NCBI GenBank assembly: GCA_900128395.1
Contig: LT649336.1
Coordinates: 1 to 36,528, forward strand
Direction: 5' to 3'
DNA: 36,528 bases
From: Stramenopiles sp. TOSAG23-2
Lineage: Eukaryota; Sar
Below are positions 1 through 9,046 of the stretch, one piece after another. The notes beneath the pieces were generated by a model, which saw only the letters and a program-made list of their open reading frames with translations, had not been told where the DNA came from and searched no databases. The position numbers and the translations under genes are program-made. Position 1 is the first letter of the stretch; every line of letters begins with the position of its first letter.

Positions 1-279
1 TTTGAAATTCATTTTTTGATAAGATTTGGGTCCGCTTGATTTCGTTCCGCCTCTTCCGCATTTAGAATCTACCTAAGGCTGGCAAGCCTGGTTAGTATTA
101 CATACTTATATATCAATCATCAAATGAATTATTGTAGATAATAATTAATAATTATTATATATTTTACATTAATAATACATCCAGACGACTGCCAATATAT
201 TTAATATATATAGAGAGGTATATCCATATAATAGTTCTATCAAAAAGTAATAGTCAAAGGCAAAAAAAAAAGAAGCAAA
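1..279. other. Left-edge spacer, 5' of the tetraspan gene
   Basis: No coding sequence is evident. The first 100 bases are less AT-rich than the rest, which is dominated by TA-rich sequence just before the gene at 280. A TACCTAAGG string lies at 70-78 and CCTGGTTAG at about 88-96. Both resemble half sites of the palindrome found in other 5' spacers here, but neither is an exact copy. It is probably the promoter and 5' leader of the gene at 280. Confidence 0.5.
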
Positions 280-1197
280 ATGCAAGTACAAAACCGAACG
301 CAAAAAGTCATGGGATTAACTTTACCAGAAGATGCAGACGAAGGAGATGTGAAAAAAATTAAAATCACTATAGCAAGCGTTATTGGTTTAATCTTTTTCT
401 TTGTCGTATGGCACATTTTCGTTTTTAGCGGAGATCCGTCTAATTTTATTGGGTTAGCCATCAACCTACTGACAATATTTGGCATCGCCGGGTGCGCATA
501 TATGGGAATTTATACTAAAAATCCAACTATGTTGAAATTTCTATCTTGTTGCACCTTTTATATGGTATTCAATGTAATCTTAGGGATATTATTAGTTGTT
601 ATGCTTGTTAATGGGACAAAAAATCGTTGCGACGACTGCATAAAGAGGAACATTACAAAGTGTATCTCTGATCCGAGAAATGATAATAGTCCTGAGTTAG
701 ATACGTCTAAAAATTGCCAAAACTATCTGCTCGAGAACTCACCACGTGCAATAATATATATAGCATTTTGTGTTTTACATATGTTTTTATTTGCTGTTGT
801 GGGCGTAACTGGATGTCAATTAAGTGATATGAGATACTTTGTAAAACAAAAAAATTTTGCACAAGGAGGAGGACAAGTATATTCAACAGGTGCTGTTGTA
901 GTTCAATCTCAACCAATGGTGGTAACTGGACAGCCAATGATTGTTCAATCACAACCGGAAATAATATCATCTGGTCAACCACAGATCGTAACATCTGGTC
1001 AACCACAGATCGTAACATCTGGTCAGCCAGTATTTATGACATCAGGTCAACCCCGTAAGTTTTCTAAATATATTCTAAATTTTCTATTATACTAAAATAT
1101 GGATCATGTCTTTTCTAACAATAATTTATATTCACATCTATATATATATATTCTTACAGAAATCAGACAACCGGTTGTTAATCGACAACAACTTTAG
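280..1197 (+). CDS. Four-TM membrane protein with repetitive GQP tail (two exons)
   Basis: I read this as join(280..1054, 1160..1197), 270 residues. Unspliced, the frame would run into a stop at 1093 after a short unrelated tail. With the GTAAGT donor at 1055 and the TTCTTACAG acceptor ending at 1159, the tail continues in the same Gln/Pro/Val style and stops at 1195-1197 (TAG). Seen in the protein: a short charged N-terminus; hydrophobic segments near residues 28-50, 57-77, 84-110 and 155-180; a Cys-containing loop between the third and fourth segments (CDDC, then two more Cys); and a tail of GQPxIV repeats. This is a MARVEL- or tetraspanin-like layout, but the tetraspanin CCG signature is absent and I cannot name the family. 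The tail probably faces the cytosol and may bind partners. ATG at 280 is the first in frame. Confidence 0.75.
970..1054 (+). repeat. 24-bp tandem repeat in the tetraspan tail
   Basis: Two perfect 24-bp copies lie at 970-993 and 994-1017, followed by a degenerate copy up to the splice donor. Each codes for eight residues around SGQPQIVT. The perfect identity points to recent duplication. Confidence 0.9.
1055..1159 (+). other. Spliceosomal intron, 105 bp
   Basis: Donor GTAAGT at 1055-1060, acceptor TTCTTACAG ending at 1159, and a CTAAC branch-site candidate at 1115-1119. It is a phase 1 intron. Splicing restores a Gln codon and carries the repetitive tail to a stop 38 bases further on. Confidence 0.8.
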
Positions 1198-2058
1198 AAA
1201 ATGGATGAAAAATAAGTATGTATACCTCTATATTTATGTTGTTATCATGATACACTCGGTCCAACCAAAAAGTTTTATTGGCGCGTGCGTGCGCTCGTCT
1301 GTGTACTTTTGTGCCAGTGTGCAGAGAGATACATGTGTTGATATAGGTGCTGTGTGTGATTTTAAAAAAATTGACTTATAAATAACTGTACTAAACATCG
1401 TACTAATATCTCAGCTATTATATTGTAAAACAACAAAACAACAAGTATCATATATCATAAAATCATAAATCATTAGGTACACATTTATATAGACGAGTAG
1501 ACTACATTTTTGTCCATAATCAAAAATCAAATAATTTCAACATTTCAACGTTCACGTTCAAGTATTTCTGTTACAGGCCATGATGGTACTTCACTGCTAT
1601 TTTACATTTATTTATCAATGTAATAGACTAAATGAAGACATATAATACTGTAATGTATAGATAGAGAGAGTGAGAAACATTCCATATATACATATATTAT
1701 ATACATTCTATGATACAAACATCTAGATATATACATATATAACGGTATAGTTATACATACATTATATCTCTCTAATCTGTAAAGTATACAACAGCAACCA
1801 AAACAAATCATAAGAGATTGATTGAATAACAATCATTGGTAAACTTTTTTCTTTTTATCAACATTTATTTTTGATATTCCCAATTCATCGAAACTAACTA
1901 CAAACCGTTAATTTAAAATATATAATATATATATCCTCCAACTGAATATATTGAAAACAAAACAAATATTGTTAAATAATACATCAAAATTGTTTCATAA
2001 AGCATACATAATTTAAGAAAAAGGAGGTATTGAATATATAAATATAAATATATACATA
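1198..2058. other. 861-bp spacer before the kinase gene
   Basis: It holds the 3' region of the tetraspan gene and the 5' region of the kinase gene, both on the + strand. The sequence is AT-rich with many TATA-like runs. One GC-rich patch lies at about 1279-1297 (alternating GCGTGC). The open frames here are short and have no protein-like content. I see no RNA gene. Confidence 0.5.
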
Positions 2059-4377
2059 ATGAATAAATATGAAGTATTAGGTATCGTTGGTGAAGGGGCA
2101 TATGGTGTTGTGTTAAAATGTCGTAACAAAGATAATAGTGAAATCGTTGCTATTAAGAAATTTAAAGAAAGTGAAGACGATGAAATTGTAAGAAAAACTA
2201 CATTAAGAGAAGTAAAAGTGCTAAGGATGCTCCGGCAACGAAACATTGTGCACTTGATGGAAGCGTTTCGCCGGAAAGGTAAATTATACCTCGTGTTTGA
2301 ATACGTTGAGAAGAATTTATTAGAAGTATTGGAAGAAAAACCAAATGGTTTACCAAGTGACTTAGTTCGACGTTATGTTTATCAGCTATGTCGTGCTATT
2401 AATTTTTGTCATCAAAATAATGTTATCCATCGTGATATTAAACCAGAAAATTTATTAGTAAACCCGGATCATACATTAAAGTTATGTGACTTCGGTTTTG
2501 CGCGTACTGTGGCAAATAAAGGGCAACAATTAACCGATTATGTTGCAACTCGTTGGTACCGAGCACCTGAACTTTTATTAGGCTCAACAAACTATGACAA
2601 AACTGTTGATTTATGGGCGGTTGGTTGCATTATGGGTGAATTGGTCGATGGACAACCAATGTTTCCAGGTGAAAGTGAGATTGATCAATTGTACATCATA
2701 CAAAAAGTGTTAGGACCATTGACATCTGATCAAACAGAAATGTTTTTGAGAAATCCACGTTTTTTAGGTTTGAAATTTCCAGATATGTCACGACCAGAAA
2801 CATTGCAACGAAAATATGTTGGTAAATTAACGAAAAAAGCATATGGTATGATGTCGTTGTTCGTTAACATGAATCCAAAAGACAGGCCAACTGGGGAGAC
2901 GTGTTTGGAGGATCCATATTTCCACGGCTTACGTGAAGAGTACGATAAGAAAGATCGTTTACATAGTGGTAAAATAGGCAAAGGCAGTAGGAGCAGCCGA
3001 CCAAGTAGCAGGAACAAAAGAGACGATGATCGCGAAAATGATCGTTATGGTAATCGTCATCGCGATCGTGATGGTAGACGCAATGATTCACGCACTGGTT
3101 CTCGTGGTAGCAATAGCGGTGATCGAGGATATGGACATGGTCGCGATAGCAGACATGGTGGCGGAAGAGATAGTGATCGCGATGATCGTGATCGTGATAG
3201 TAGGGACTATCGTGAGAACAGGCGAAGGGAACGAGATAGTCGTGATTCTCGGGATAGGGAAAGAAGAGATCGTGATAGGGATTCTCGCTCGTACCGTGAT
3301 CGAGATGATGATAGTAGGAGCTCCAGAAGCTCAAGGCATAAAAGTGATCGTGATAGGGATTACGACCGTGGAAGCGATCGATCCTCTCCTCCGCCATCCC
3401 CTACTCCATCCAATAGATCTAGTTCAAGAGCACGTGTCAGCACGAAAAATATTGGGAAAAATCTTGGAAAAGGAAGTAAAAAATCAACTGGTGTTTCCTT
3501 ATTAAATGTACCTGCGAATTACGGTCGAAGTACGCAAGGAACGAAAGCATCGAGAATAAGCCGTAATGAAAATTTTCCAAGTCGACGCAAAGGCGTCTCT
3601 CCACCAATAACGCCACCATTGGGCAGCAATGCTAGTGGTAAGGGTTATAAAGTTAGCCACAGCCGTAATAAACGTGTTGATAGTCGCCAATCGCGTAAAG
3701 AACAGGAAAAGGAGCAAAGGCGAAAAGATCGTCGCAGGCGTGATGAAGAGAGAAAACATCGTAAAGCACGGGAACGTGATTCTGATTATGATCATGATTA
3801 TAACCACCATTCCAGTAGAAGAAGCAATCGGGATGATAGAGATCATCACCACCATCGAAGTAGTAATTATGATCGCCATGATGACGATGACAGCAGTTAC
3901 GATTCAAGGAGCCATGGACGACGTGGGCCAAATTCAAGACAAGGAGATGATTATCATTATGATAATCGTAGCAATTCCAGACGTGATCGATCGCCACGTG
4001 ATAATGGATATAGTAGTAGAAATAGTAAAAGCAAATATGGTTCAAAGAAATCTAGTAAACGCAATAATGATCGCCGTGGTGGTAGAGACAGCCATAGAGA
4101 TAATGATCGTGATCATCGTAAATCTTCGAGAGGAAAAGGCTCATCAAGACGTGAGGAAAAGAAAGAACAAGATGAGCCAGAGCGATACTTGCCACGTATG
4201 CGTGACGATGATAGTGAACATGGTAGTCAAGCTGGTGAATTTAATAGTAGTGAATATTATGTACCACCTATTCCTAGTTTTAAAGATGTTCATTCTCCAG
4301 GAACCCATAGAGGTGGTGGTAGTAAAAAAGATTCTTTCGCACCATTAGGATTTAGTCGTTTTGGCAATAAGTATTGA
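2059..4377 (+). CDS. CDKL5-like Ser/Thr kinase with long RD/RS-rich tail
   Basis: 772 residues from the ATG at 2059, which aligns with the internal MNKF of human CDKL5 as I remember it. The kinase domain spans about residues 4-293 and is complete: GEGAYG loop (11-16), VAIK lysine K33, HRDIKPEN (125-132), DFG (145-147), and a T160-D161-Y162 activation motif followed by [13 protein letters not shown] kinases of the CDKL family carry a MAPK-like TxY (TEY in CDKL5). Here the middle residue is Asp. Long stretches such as [13 protein letters not shown] and [14 protein letters not shown] match CDKL5 closely. Residues from about 300 to 772 are low-complexity, rich in Arg, Asp, Ser and His, with SPPPSP-like sites. 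Known family members act at cilia and microtubules. The RS-like tail could also suggest nuclear or splicing-speckle targeting. That functional split is my inference; the family call is firm. Confidence 0.93.
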   Translation: MNKYEVLGIVGEGAYGVVLKCRNKDNSEIVAIKKFKESEDDEIVRKTTLREVKVLRMLRQRNIVHLMEAFRRKGKLYLVFEYVEKNLLEVLEEKPNGLPSDLVRRYVYQLCRAINFCHQNNVIHRDIKPENLLVNPDHTLKLCDFGFARTVANKGQQLTDYVATRWYRAPELLLGSTNYDKTVDLWAVGCIMGELVDGQPMFPGESEIDQLYIIQKVLGPLTSDQTEMFLRNPRFLGLKFPDMSRPETLQRKYVGKLTKKAYGMMSLFVNMNPKDRPTGETCLEDPYFHGLREEYDKKDRLHSGKIGKGSRSSRPSSRNKRDDDRENDRYGNRHRDRDGRRNDSRTGSRGSNSGDRGYGHGRDSRHGGGRDSDRDDRDRDSRDYRENRRRERDSRDSRDRERRDRDRDSRSYRDRDDDSRSSRSSRHKSDRDRDYDRGSDRSSPPPSPTPSNRSSSRARVSTKNIGKNLGKGSKKSTGVSLLNVPANYGRSTQGTKASRISRNENFPSRRKGVSPPITPPLGSNASGKGYKVSHSRNKRVDSRQSRKEQEKEQRRKDRRRRDEERKHRKARERDSDYDHDYNHHSSRRSNRDDRDHHHHRSSNYDRHDDDDSSYDSRSHGRRGPNSRQGDDYHYDNRSNSRRDRSPRDNGYSSRNSKSKYGSKKSSKRNNDRRGGRDSHRDNDRDHRKSSRGKGSSRREEKKEQDEPERYLPRMRDDDSEHGSQAGEFNSSEYYVPPIPSFKDVHSPGTHRGGGSKKDSFAPLGFSRFGNKY

Positions 4378-4745
4378 AATCAAAAAGAAAAAAAAAGGAA
4401 GGAGAGAGAGATATCGATAAAAAATACTACGAAGCGGTACCGCGTACTAAATATATGTACTTCTTAAGAGATATATTTTAGATATATGCGCATTATATAT
4501 GATATTAAATGATGGTTAAAATCTAAAGAAGTGTTATCTTATGCATATAAATTTTACGAGTATTATTCTATCATATTCGTATAATAAAATATTACACTCA
4601 CGCATTTTCTAAAAAAAAATAAAAAAATATACTCTCTCTCGTAAAAAAAAATATTTTTTTAAATAAATACACGAGACACACTCTCTCGTATTTTTCTGTG
4701 TGGTATTCTCTCTCTCTCTCGCACTTTTTACTATTGGGGGTGTGT
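4378..4745. other. Convergent 3' spacer with palindrome and CT-rich microsatellites
   Basis: It separates the stop codons of the kinase (+) and the gene at 4746 (-). It contains the perfect palindrome GCGGTACCGC at 4434-4443, A/T homopolymer runs around 4611-4660, and CTCTCT microsatellites around 4631-4640 and 4709-4720. No gene seen. Confidence 0.6.
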
Positions 4746-5318
4746 TTACAATAACAATGGTTCAGAAACGCCAAAAAGTTCCGTATCATAATACGCAATG
4801 ACTGATCTAAGCTTTTCGCTTGCTGTTTTTACTAAACTGTCATCTTCATTATTTTTCATTTCCATAACAGCCTCCTTTGCTCCAGATGTACCTTCATATA
4901 TCGCTAAATCTTTTGCATCGTCTGGGAACTCTTGAAGAAAGTATTTGATCCAAAATTCTATAAATGCAACATATTGCTCTGTTGATCCTCTTTCATATTG
5001 CTCTCCATTGTTTTTCAGTGTTTGTTTTAGTTGATTACTTCTCTGTATATCATTAAACGCGTTTACAGCACGTTGGCTACCTTTATACCTTTTTTTTACA
5101 TCTGAACTTTCACAAGCACTAATAATGGTTTCTAATATTGCAATACGCTCCACATCTGTATCCTCTTCTATCCACATCTCTCTGAATTTTCTTATTCCTT
5201 TATATATTTCTACTGGTAGTTCAAGCATATTATAAATTTGGGTTAAAAAATTGGCGTGAAAAGCTGGATCAGTACTAAATTTGCCATTAAGTCTTTTCTT
5301 TACTTCATCTTTTTCCAT
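4746..5318 (-). CDS. Unrecognised soluble helical protein, 190 aa
   Basis: A 190-residue ORF opening with ATG at 5318 (MEKDEVKKRL) and ending in VSEPLLL. I do not recognise the family. The composition is balanced and protein-like, with no homopolymers, signal peptide or membrane segment. It is Lys/Glu/Asp-rich with Leu, Ile and aromatic spacing typical of an all-alpha fold, for example around residues 20-75 and 115-140. It is convergent with the kinase gene and divergent from the coiled-coil gene at 5962, with 643 bp between their starts. Two copies of the TACC-N-GGTA palindrome lie in that spacer. The low repeat content argues for a genuine, conserved gene. Confidence 0.7.
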   Translation of the reverse strand: MEKDEVKKRLNGKFSTDPAFHANFLTQIYNMLELPVEIYKGIRKFREMWIEEDTDVERIAILETIISACESSDVKKRYKGSQRAVNAFNDIQRSNQLKQTLKNNGEQYERGSTEQYVAFIEFWIKYFLQEFPDDAKDLAIYEGTSGAKEAVMEMKNNEDDSLVKTASEKLRSVIAYYDTELFGVSEPLLL

Positions 5319-5582
5319 ATCGTAAGTATATTTCGTTTCTTACTTGGTTGGTTTATGTCGCAATTTGCAAAAAATCGTTGTATAAATACAGTTTTTTTAA
5401 TACCATCCGTTTATATAAAATGGTTTATATAATATTTATACTGTATAATAAAGTGTTTTATTTACATTTAGTGCTTTAATTTGTTTTAAAATTAATTTAC
5501 TATTTTATATGATGTGTTTTGTCACATACTACCCTGACATGGAAAACTAATACCTACCTTAACCTGTCTGTAAGGTGTAAGG

Positions 5583-5591
5583 TACCTGGTA
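5583..5591. promoter_or_regulatory. TACC-N-GGTA palindrome (TACCTGGTA)
   Basis: First of two exact copies in the divergent spacer between 5318 and 5962. It recurs in other 5' spacers of this window, so I infer a transcription-factor site; the factor is unknown. Confidence 0.45.
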
Positions 5592-5722
5592 ATTGGTATA
5601 ATAATGTTTAAACAAAAAGAATGTTTAAAAAAAAGCTGGAAACGTACAGGTAGCTCAACTACACCAGAGCACCAGTAGAACCAAGAGATTTTCCATGCCA
5701 GTTTTCCTGTTTTCCTTGATAA

Positions 5723-5731
5723 TACCTGGTA
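5723..5731. promoter_or_regulatory. TACC-N-GGTA palindrome (TACCTGGTA)
   Basis: Second exact copy in the same spacer, 140 bp from the first and 231 bp upstream of the ATG at 5962. Confidence 0.45.
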
Positions 5732-5961
5732 GCATAATAGCAGAGAGAATATAATAGTTAAGGTTGCTAATAAGCGCACAAAATCTAAAAAAAATATGGC
5801 ATCCTATTATATCCAACGTTTCCTCCACTATCCACCCCGGCTGTATAATAATTTATTTATTTATTCAGAAGTATATATACATATTTTAATAACCAAAATA
5901 TAATATTTAAATACTTATATACAACAAGAGGAGGACATTGATTATTTCGTTATACATCATC

Positions 5962-6861
5962 ATGTCAGATCCAGAAGGTTTGAGGTTGCTAGCAAATCAT
6001 TTAGCAAAAGTGAAATTAGAAGCCGCAGAGCAAATATATACATTAACCACTAGAGGCAAATTTTTACAGCAAGAAAATGAAGAGTTAAATGTCCAAGTCT
6101 TACAATTAAAACAACAATGCAGGGAGAATACATTACACTGGCGATTACAAGAGAGAGACGATTGGAAAGCATTAGTAGAAGCAGTTCAAAGAGACCGTAC
6201 ACGCTTAGAAACTGAAAATGAAAATTTAATGGAAGAAATCTCAGTGTTACGTAAACAATTAACAACTTTAGGACATGTGCCAGAAGCACCCACAAACTCA
6301 TCTTATGTATCACCTTCTAGTAAGCAAAAAACAGCTGCTAGGTATAATTATAATAACAACAACACGGATGAACAGGAAGAGGTGTCGGAAGATGGCAATA
6401 GTAGGAGTCCATCTTATGACAAGAGCGACGTTTCAGACCATATCAATCATTTAGAAGAAGAATTAAGTAAATCAAAACGAAGAGAATCAGCCTTGCGAGA
6501 CAAATTAAGCACTTTAAAAGCACAATTAGAACAATGGCGTATTGAAAAGCAAACTGAGCTTGAATCCCAAATTGGTGCATTACGACTTAAATTAGATAAA
6601 GAATTAGAAGCTAAATGGGAAAGATCACAAGATAAAAGTATTTTGACTAGCGTATTTTCGAATATAATTGAAACAATTGCACCACATCCAACAATAACAC
6701 GGCGGAAATCTCAAATAATTGGATCAGCTATTGAGGAAATGATAAATGACGAATTAAATAATATTAACAGTAATGATAATAACAATAATGGTAATAATAA
6801 TGATAATAAAGATAACGATGATGAACAGAAGTTTGATTCAAAAAACTCACCTCAAGTTTAA
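5962..6861 (+). CDS. Coiled-coil protein, 299 aa
   Basis: The first ATG of the open frame is at 5962 (MSDPEGLRLL). The frame is open slightly further upstream, but only from non-ATG codons. Seen in the protein: a long amphipathic coiled coil at about residues 14-102 with regular Leu and Glu/Lys spacing; a Ser/Asn/Asp-rich linker at about 105-155; a second coiled coil at about 158-215; then a segment containing ITRRKSQIIGSAIEEMI; and a poly-Asn/Asp tail. No catalytic motif is visible. Such proteins usually act as scaffolds at Golgi, centrosome or cytoskeleton, but nothing here decides which. It is divergent from the 190-aa gene. Confidence 0.75.
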   Translation: MSDPEGLRLLANHLAKVKLEAAEQIYTLTTRGKFLQQENEELNVQVLQLKQQCRENTLHWRLQERDDWKALVEAVQRDRTRLETENENLMEEISVLRKQLTTLGHVPEAPTNSSYVSPSSKQKTAARYNYNNNNTDEQEEVSEDGNSRSPSYDKSDVSDHINHLEEELSKSKRRESALRDKLSTLKAQLEQWRIEKQTELESQIGALRLKLDKELEAKWERSQDKSILTSVFSNIIETIAPHPTITRRKSQIIGSAIEEMINDELNNINSNDNNNNGNNNDNKDNDDEQKFDSKNSPQV

Positions 6862-7419
6862 ATATTTAGTAAAATATTTTTTGATCTTTCTGTGAAAAGT
6901 TTATTTGTATTTTATATGTATATGTGTAAAGTCTATGTACTATATATATATATATTATATAGTCTGTGCATACCAGCATAGCACCATATTATCATATTAA
7001 TTTTTAGGACTTTAAATAAGTTAAAAAAATTAGAGAAAGTACAAAATTAGAGTATCGCTATAACACTACCCGGTAAAACACTTAAATTCCCTATCATCCA
7101 TTTACATTTGGCGGCTTTGACGGCAACTTTTTTGAGAGACCCGTGCACCCGCCCGAAAGGCCCGCCGTTAAAAAATAATGCTGCTAATTCTATTTACCTG
7201 TAATAATATACCACATACTCACGAAACATACTCATATTATACGTATATTTTATATATATACTTATAACGTAAAGAGAAAAAAAGTTATTTTGACGTTTTA
7301 ACTACTATAGACATAAAGATATAAAACTAGATATACAATCTTCTCTAATATATATATATACTAAATAAAATATACCGATTACAGTTATTGTTAATATTCG
7401 TTGAAAATTGAACAAATTC
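6862..7419. other. 558-bp spacer with GC-rich island and a palindromic site
   Basis: It follows the coiled-coil gene and precedes the gene at 7420, both on +. A local GC-rich island at about 7110-7166 stands out against TA-rich flanks. A TACCCGGTA site at 7067-7075 lies 345 bp upstream of the next ATG. No tRNA-like fold or coding exon is convincing. Confidence 0.5.
7067..7075. promoter_or_regulatory. TACC-N-GGTA palindrome (TACCCGGTA)
   Basis: Exact match to the recurring palindrome, with C at the centre, in the 5' spacer of the gene at 7420. Confidence 0.4.
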
Positions 7420-8766
7420 ATGGAGAAACTACGTGAAATTAAATTGCCAACACTACATGCAAAGGAGTGGGCGACGATTGCAATAACGGCATTTCTAACT
7501 GTTGTTTCCACTTTATATGTAACATTTAGGACGACTAATACGGCAATCAATGAAAGAAATGAAAAAGAAAAAGATCAAGATCCCATATCAAACGATATTG
7601 AGGAGAATTCTAAAACATTATATGAAAACGAAAACGAAAACGCAGAAGATGACCTATTAACCAATTGGTTGGGAACAAGAAAAAATTTTCACATGATTAT
7701 TAGTGATGAGGAAGTTCGTTCAAGTTATTTATCGTTGAAAGAGAAACTTCAACAAATTGACATTGAAGAACAAAACGACATCAATGATAAAGTCAATCAT
7801 GAAGACAACAATAATATCTCAAATAATGTAAATGAAGTAAACAATGTAAATGACAATGAGAAAAAGTATCAATCGATTGGAACTTATTATTATGCACCTG
7901 AAAAACAACGACAAACAAATTACAATAATAATAAAACACCATCTCCTAAGGCAACAACAACGAAACAACAAGAGGATATTGTTCCATTTTACAAACAGGT
8001 TTATTATGGAAATCCTATGAATGCTGCATTCACACCGAGTACTACCACGCAATTATCTGGTGAATATAATTCATTAAATGTTGATCCTGATATTTATGTG
8101 AAACTTGAAGAGGTATCTCCTAATGCATGGCGTATGCAAATGACACCAACACCACTGAAATTATCAACTAGTAATAGTGAATGTAAGAAGACGAATAATA
8201 GCAGTAGTAGTTATTGTAATAATGATAATATTATTACCAACAATAATAGTGATTGTGGCACTCCAAGTAGTCATCACCATAATAATGAAAATAAACCAAC
8301 AAGACGTAGTATTAAATTTACTCCGACCAAAACATTAGCGAATACTAGTAAAAACAATATGCAAGAAGACAAAGAAAAAATTATGGTTGAATTGAATTCA
8401 CCTTCTTCTGCCATAAATAATACTAGTAATATTATTGGCACAAACAAGGAAGATGGTAAGGTAGTTAACATGGAAGTAAAAAGTACATCAAAGCGTTATA
8501 CACATGTTCCATTGTTTTCACCAGCAAAAGCAAAGCCATTACCAAACAAACATAATGATGGAAGATTGACCGCATTTAAAAGGGAGCAACAGCAAAAACG
8601 TCGTCAATATTTTTCGCCATCATCGCATCAAAAAGAAAATATGGTAACAACTACACCAACATCTGGGATGTATCTTAGCACTCCAATAAAAGGGAAATCG
8701 ACTTCGCAGCGGAAAAAAATTACAAATGTAACATATGGTGCACCAACACCAAATCGTTTACGTTAA
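7420..8766 (+). CDS. Unrecognised single-TM, S/T-P-rich protein, 448 aa
   Basis: The first ATG in the frame is at 7420 (MEKLREIKLP); an upstream in-frame TTG is not a likely start. One hydrophobic segment at about residues 17-36 is followed by a long, hydrophilic, Asn-rich and probably disordered region. About a dozen Ser-Pro or Thr-Pro sites are scattered through it (for example TPSP, TPTP, FTPTK, FSPAK, STPIKGK, APTPNR), clustered toward the C-terminus with nearby Lys/Arg. This looks like a tail-exposed membrane anchor regulated by a proline-directed kinase. I recognise no domain, so function stays open. The N-terminal hydrophobic stretch could be a signal anchor. The extreme C-terminus ends PTPNRLR. 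Confidence 0.7.
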   Translation: MEKLREIKLPTLHAKEWATIAITAFLTVVSTLYVTFRTTNTAINERNEKEKDQDPISNDIEENSKTLYENENENAEDDLLTNWLGTRKNFHMIISDEEVRSSYLSLKEKLQQIDIEEQNDINDKVNHEDNNNISNNVNEVNNVNDNEKKYQSIGTYYYAPEKQRQTNYNNNKTPSPKATTTKQQEDIVPFYKQVYYGNPMNAAFTPSTTTQLSGEYNSLNVDPDIYVKLEEVSPNAWRMQMTPTPLKLSTSNSECKKTNNSSSSYCNNDNIITNNNSDCGTPSSHHHNNENKPTRRSIKFTPTKTLANTSKNNMQEDKEKIMVELNSPSSAINNTSNIIGTNKEDGKVVNMEVKSTSKRYTHVPLFSPAKAKPLPNKHNDGRLTAFKREQQQKRRQYFSPSSHQKENMVTTTPTSGMYLSTPIKGKSTSQRKKITNVTYGAPTPNRLR

Positions 8767-9046
8767 ATATGTGTATATATATATAAAAAAAATAAAACAA
8801 ATTAAAAATGAAAACAATAAAAAAAATAATGAAAACTAATTAAAGAGAGAAAAAATGACATTTTATAAAAATAAAGTGTAAAAAAATGTGAGAAAATTAA
8901 ATATAAGTATAAAATATTGAAAAATAAAATATGACCATAAAATATATTAAAAATATGTCATATTAATAAAAGTATAATTAAATGCATTAACTTATTTTTA
9001 TAAAAATATATTAAAAAATAGTAAAAATGTGAATCATATTTCTTTT
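8767..9046. other. Convergent 3' spacer, A/T-only composition
   Basis: 280 bp between the stops of the genes at 8766 (+) and 9047 (-), with almost no C or G. An AT-only palindrome of 16 bp lies near 8994-9009, which is unremarkable at this composition. No gene seen. Confidence 0.5.

Larger units (their letters stand above)
5319..5961. other. Divergent 5' spacer with two palindromic sites
   Basis: This 643-bp region holds the promoters of the genes at 5318 (-) and 5962 (+). Exact TACCTGGTA sites occur at 5583-5591 and 5723-5731. Between about 5520 and 5830 the sequence is noticeably less AT-rich than the flanks, which fits a core regulatory segment. No coding exon is convincing. Confidence 0.55.

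Noticed and set aside
1106-1381. Open frame of about 91 codons after the tetraspan gene
   Set aside because: It overlaps the spliced end of that gene, has no homology I recognise, and reads through TA-repeat sequence.
2864-4348. Several long open frames on both strands across the kinase tail
   Set aside because: They are shadows of the repetitive Arg/Asp/Ser/His codons; their products are monotonous (His/Tyr- or Ile/Val-rich) and have no domains.
5938-5961. Upstream TTG start for the coiled-coil gene (similar cases at 7408, 10972 and 31632)
   Set aside because: Eukaryotic initiation is expected at ATG; the first in-frame ATGs at 5962, 7420, 10990 and 31767 give sensible N-termini.
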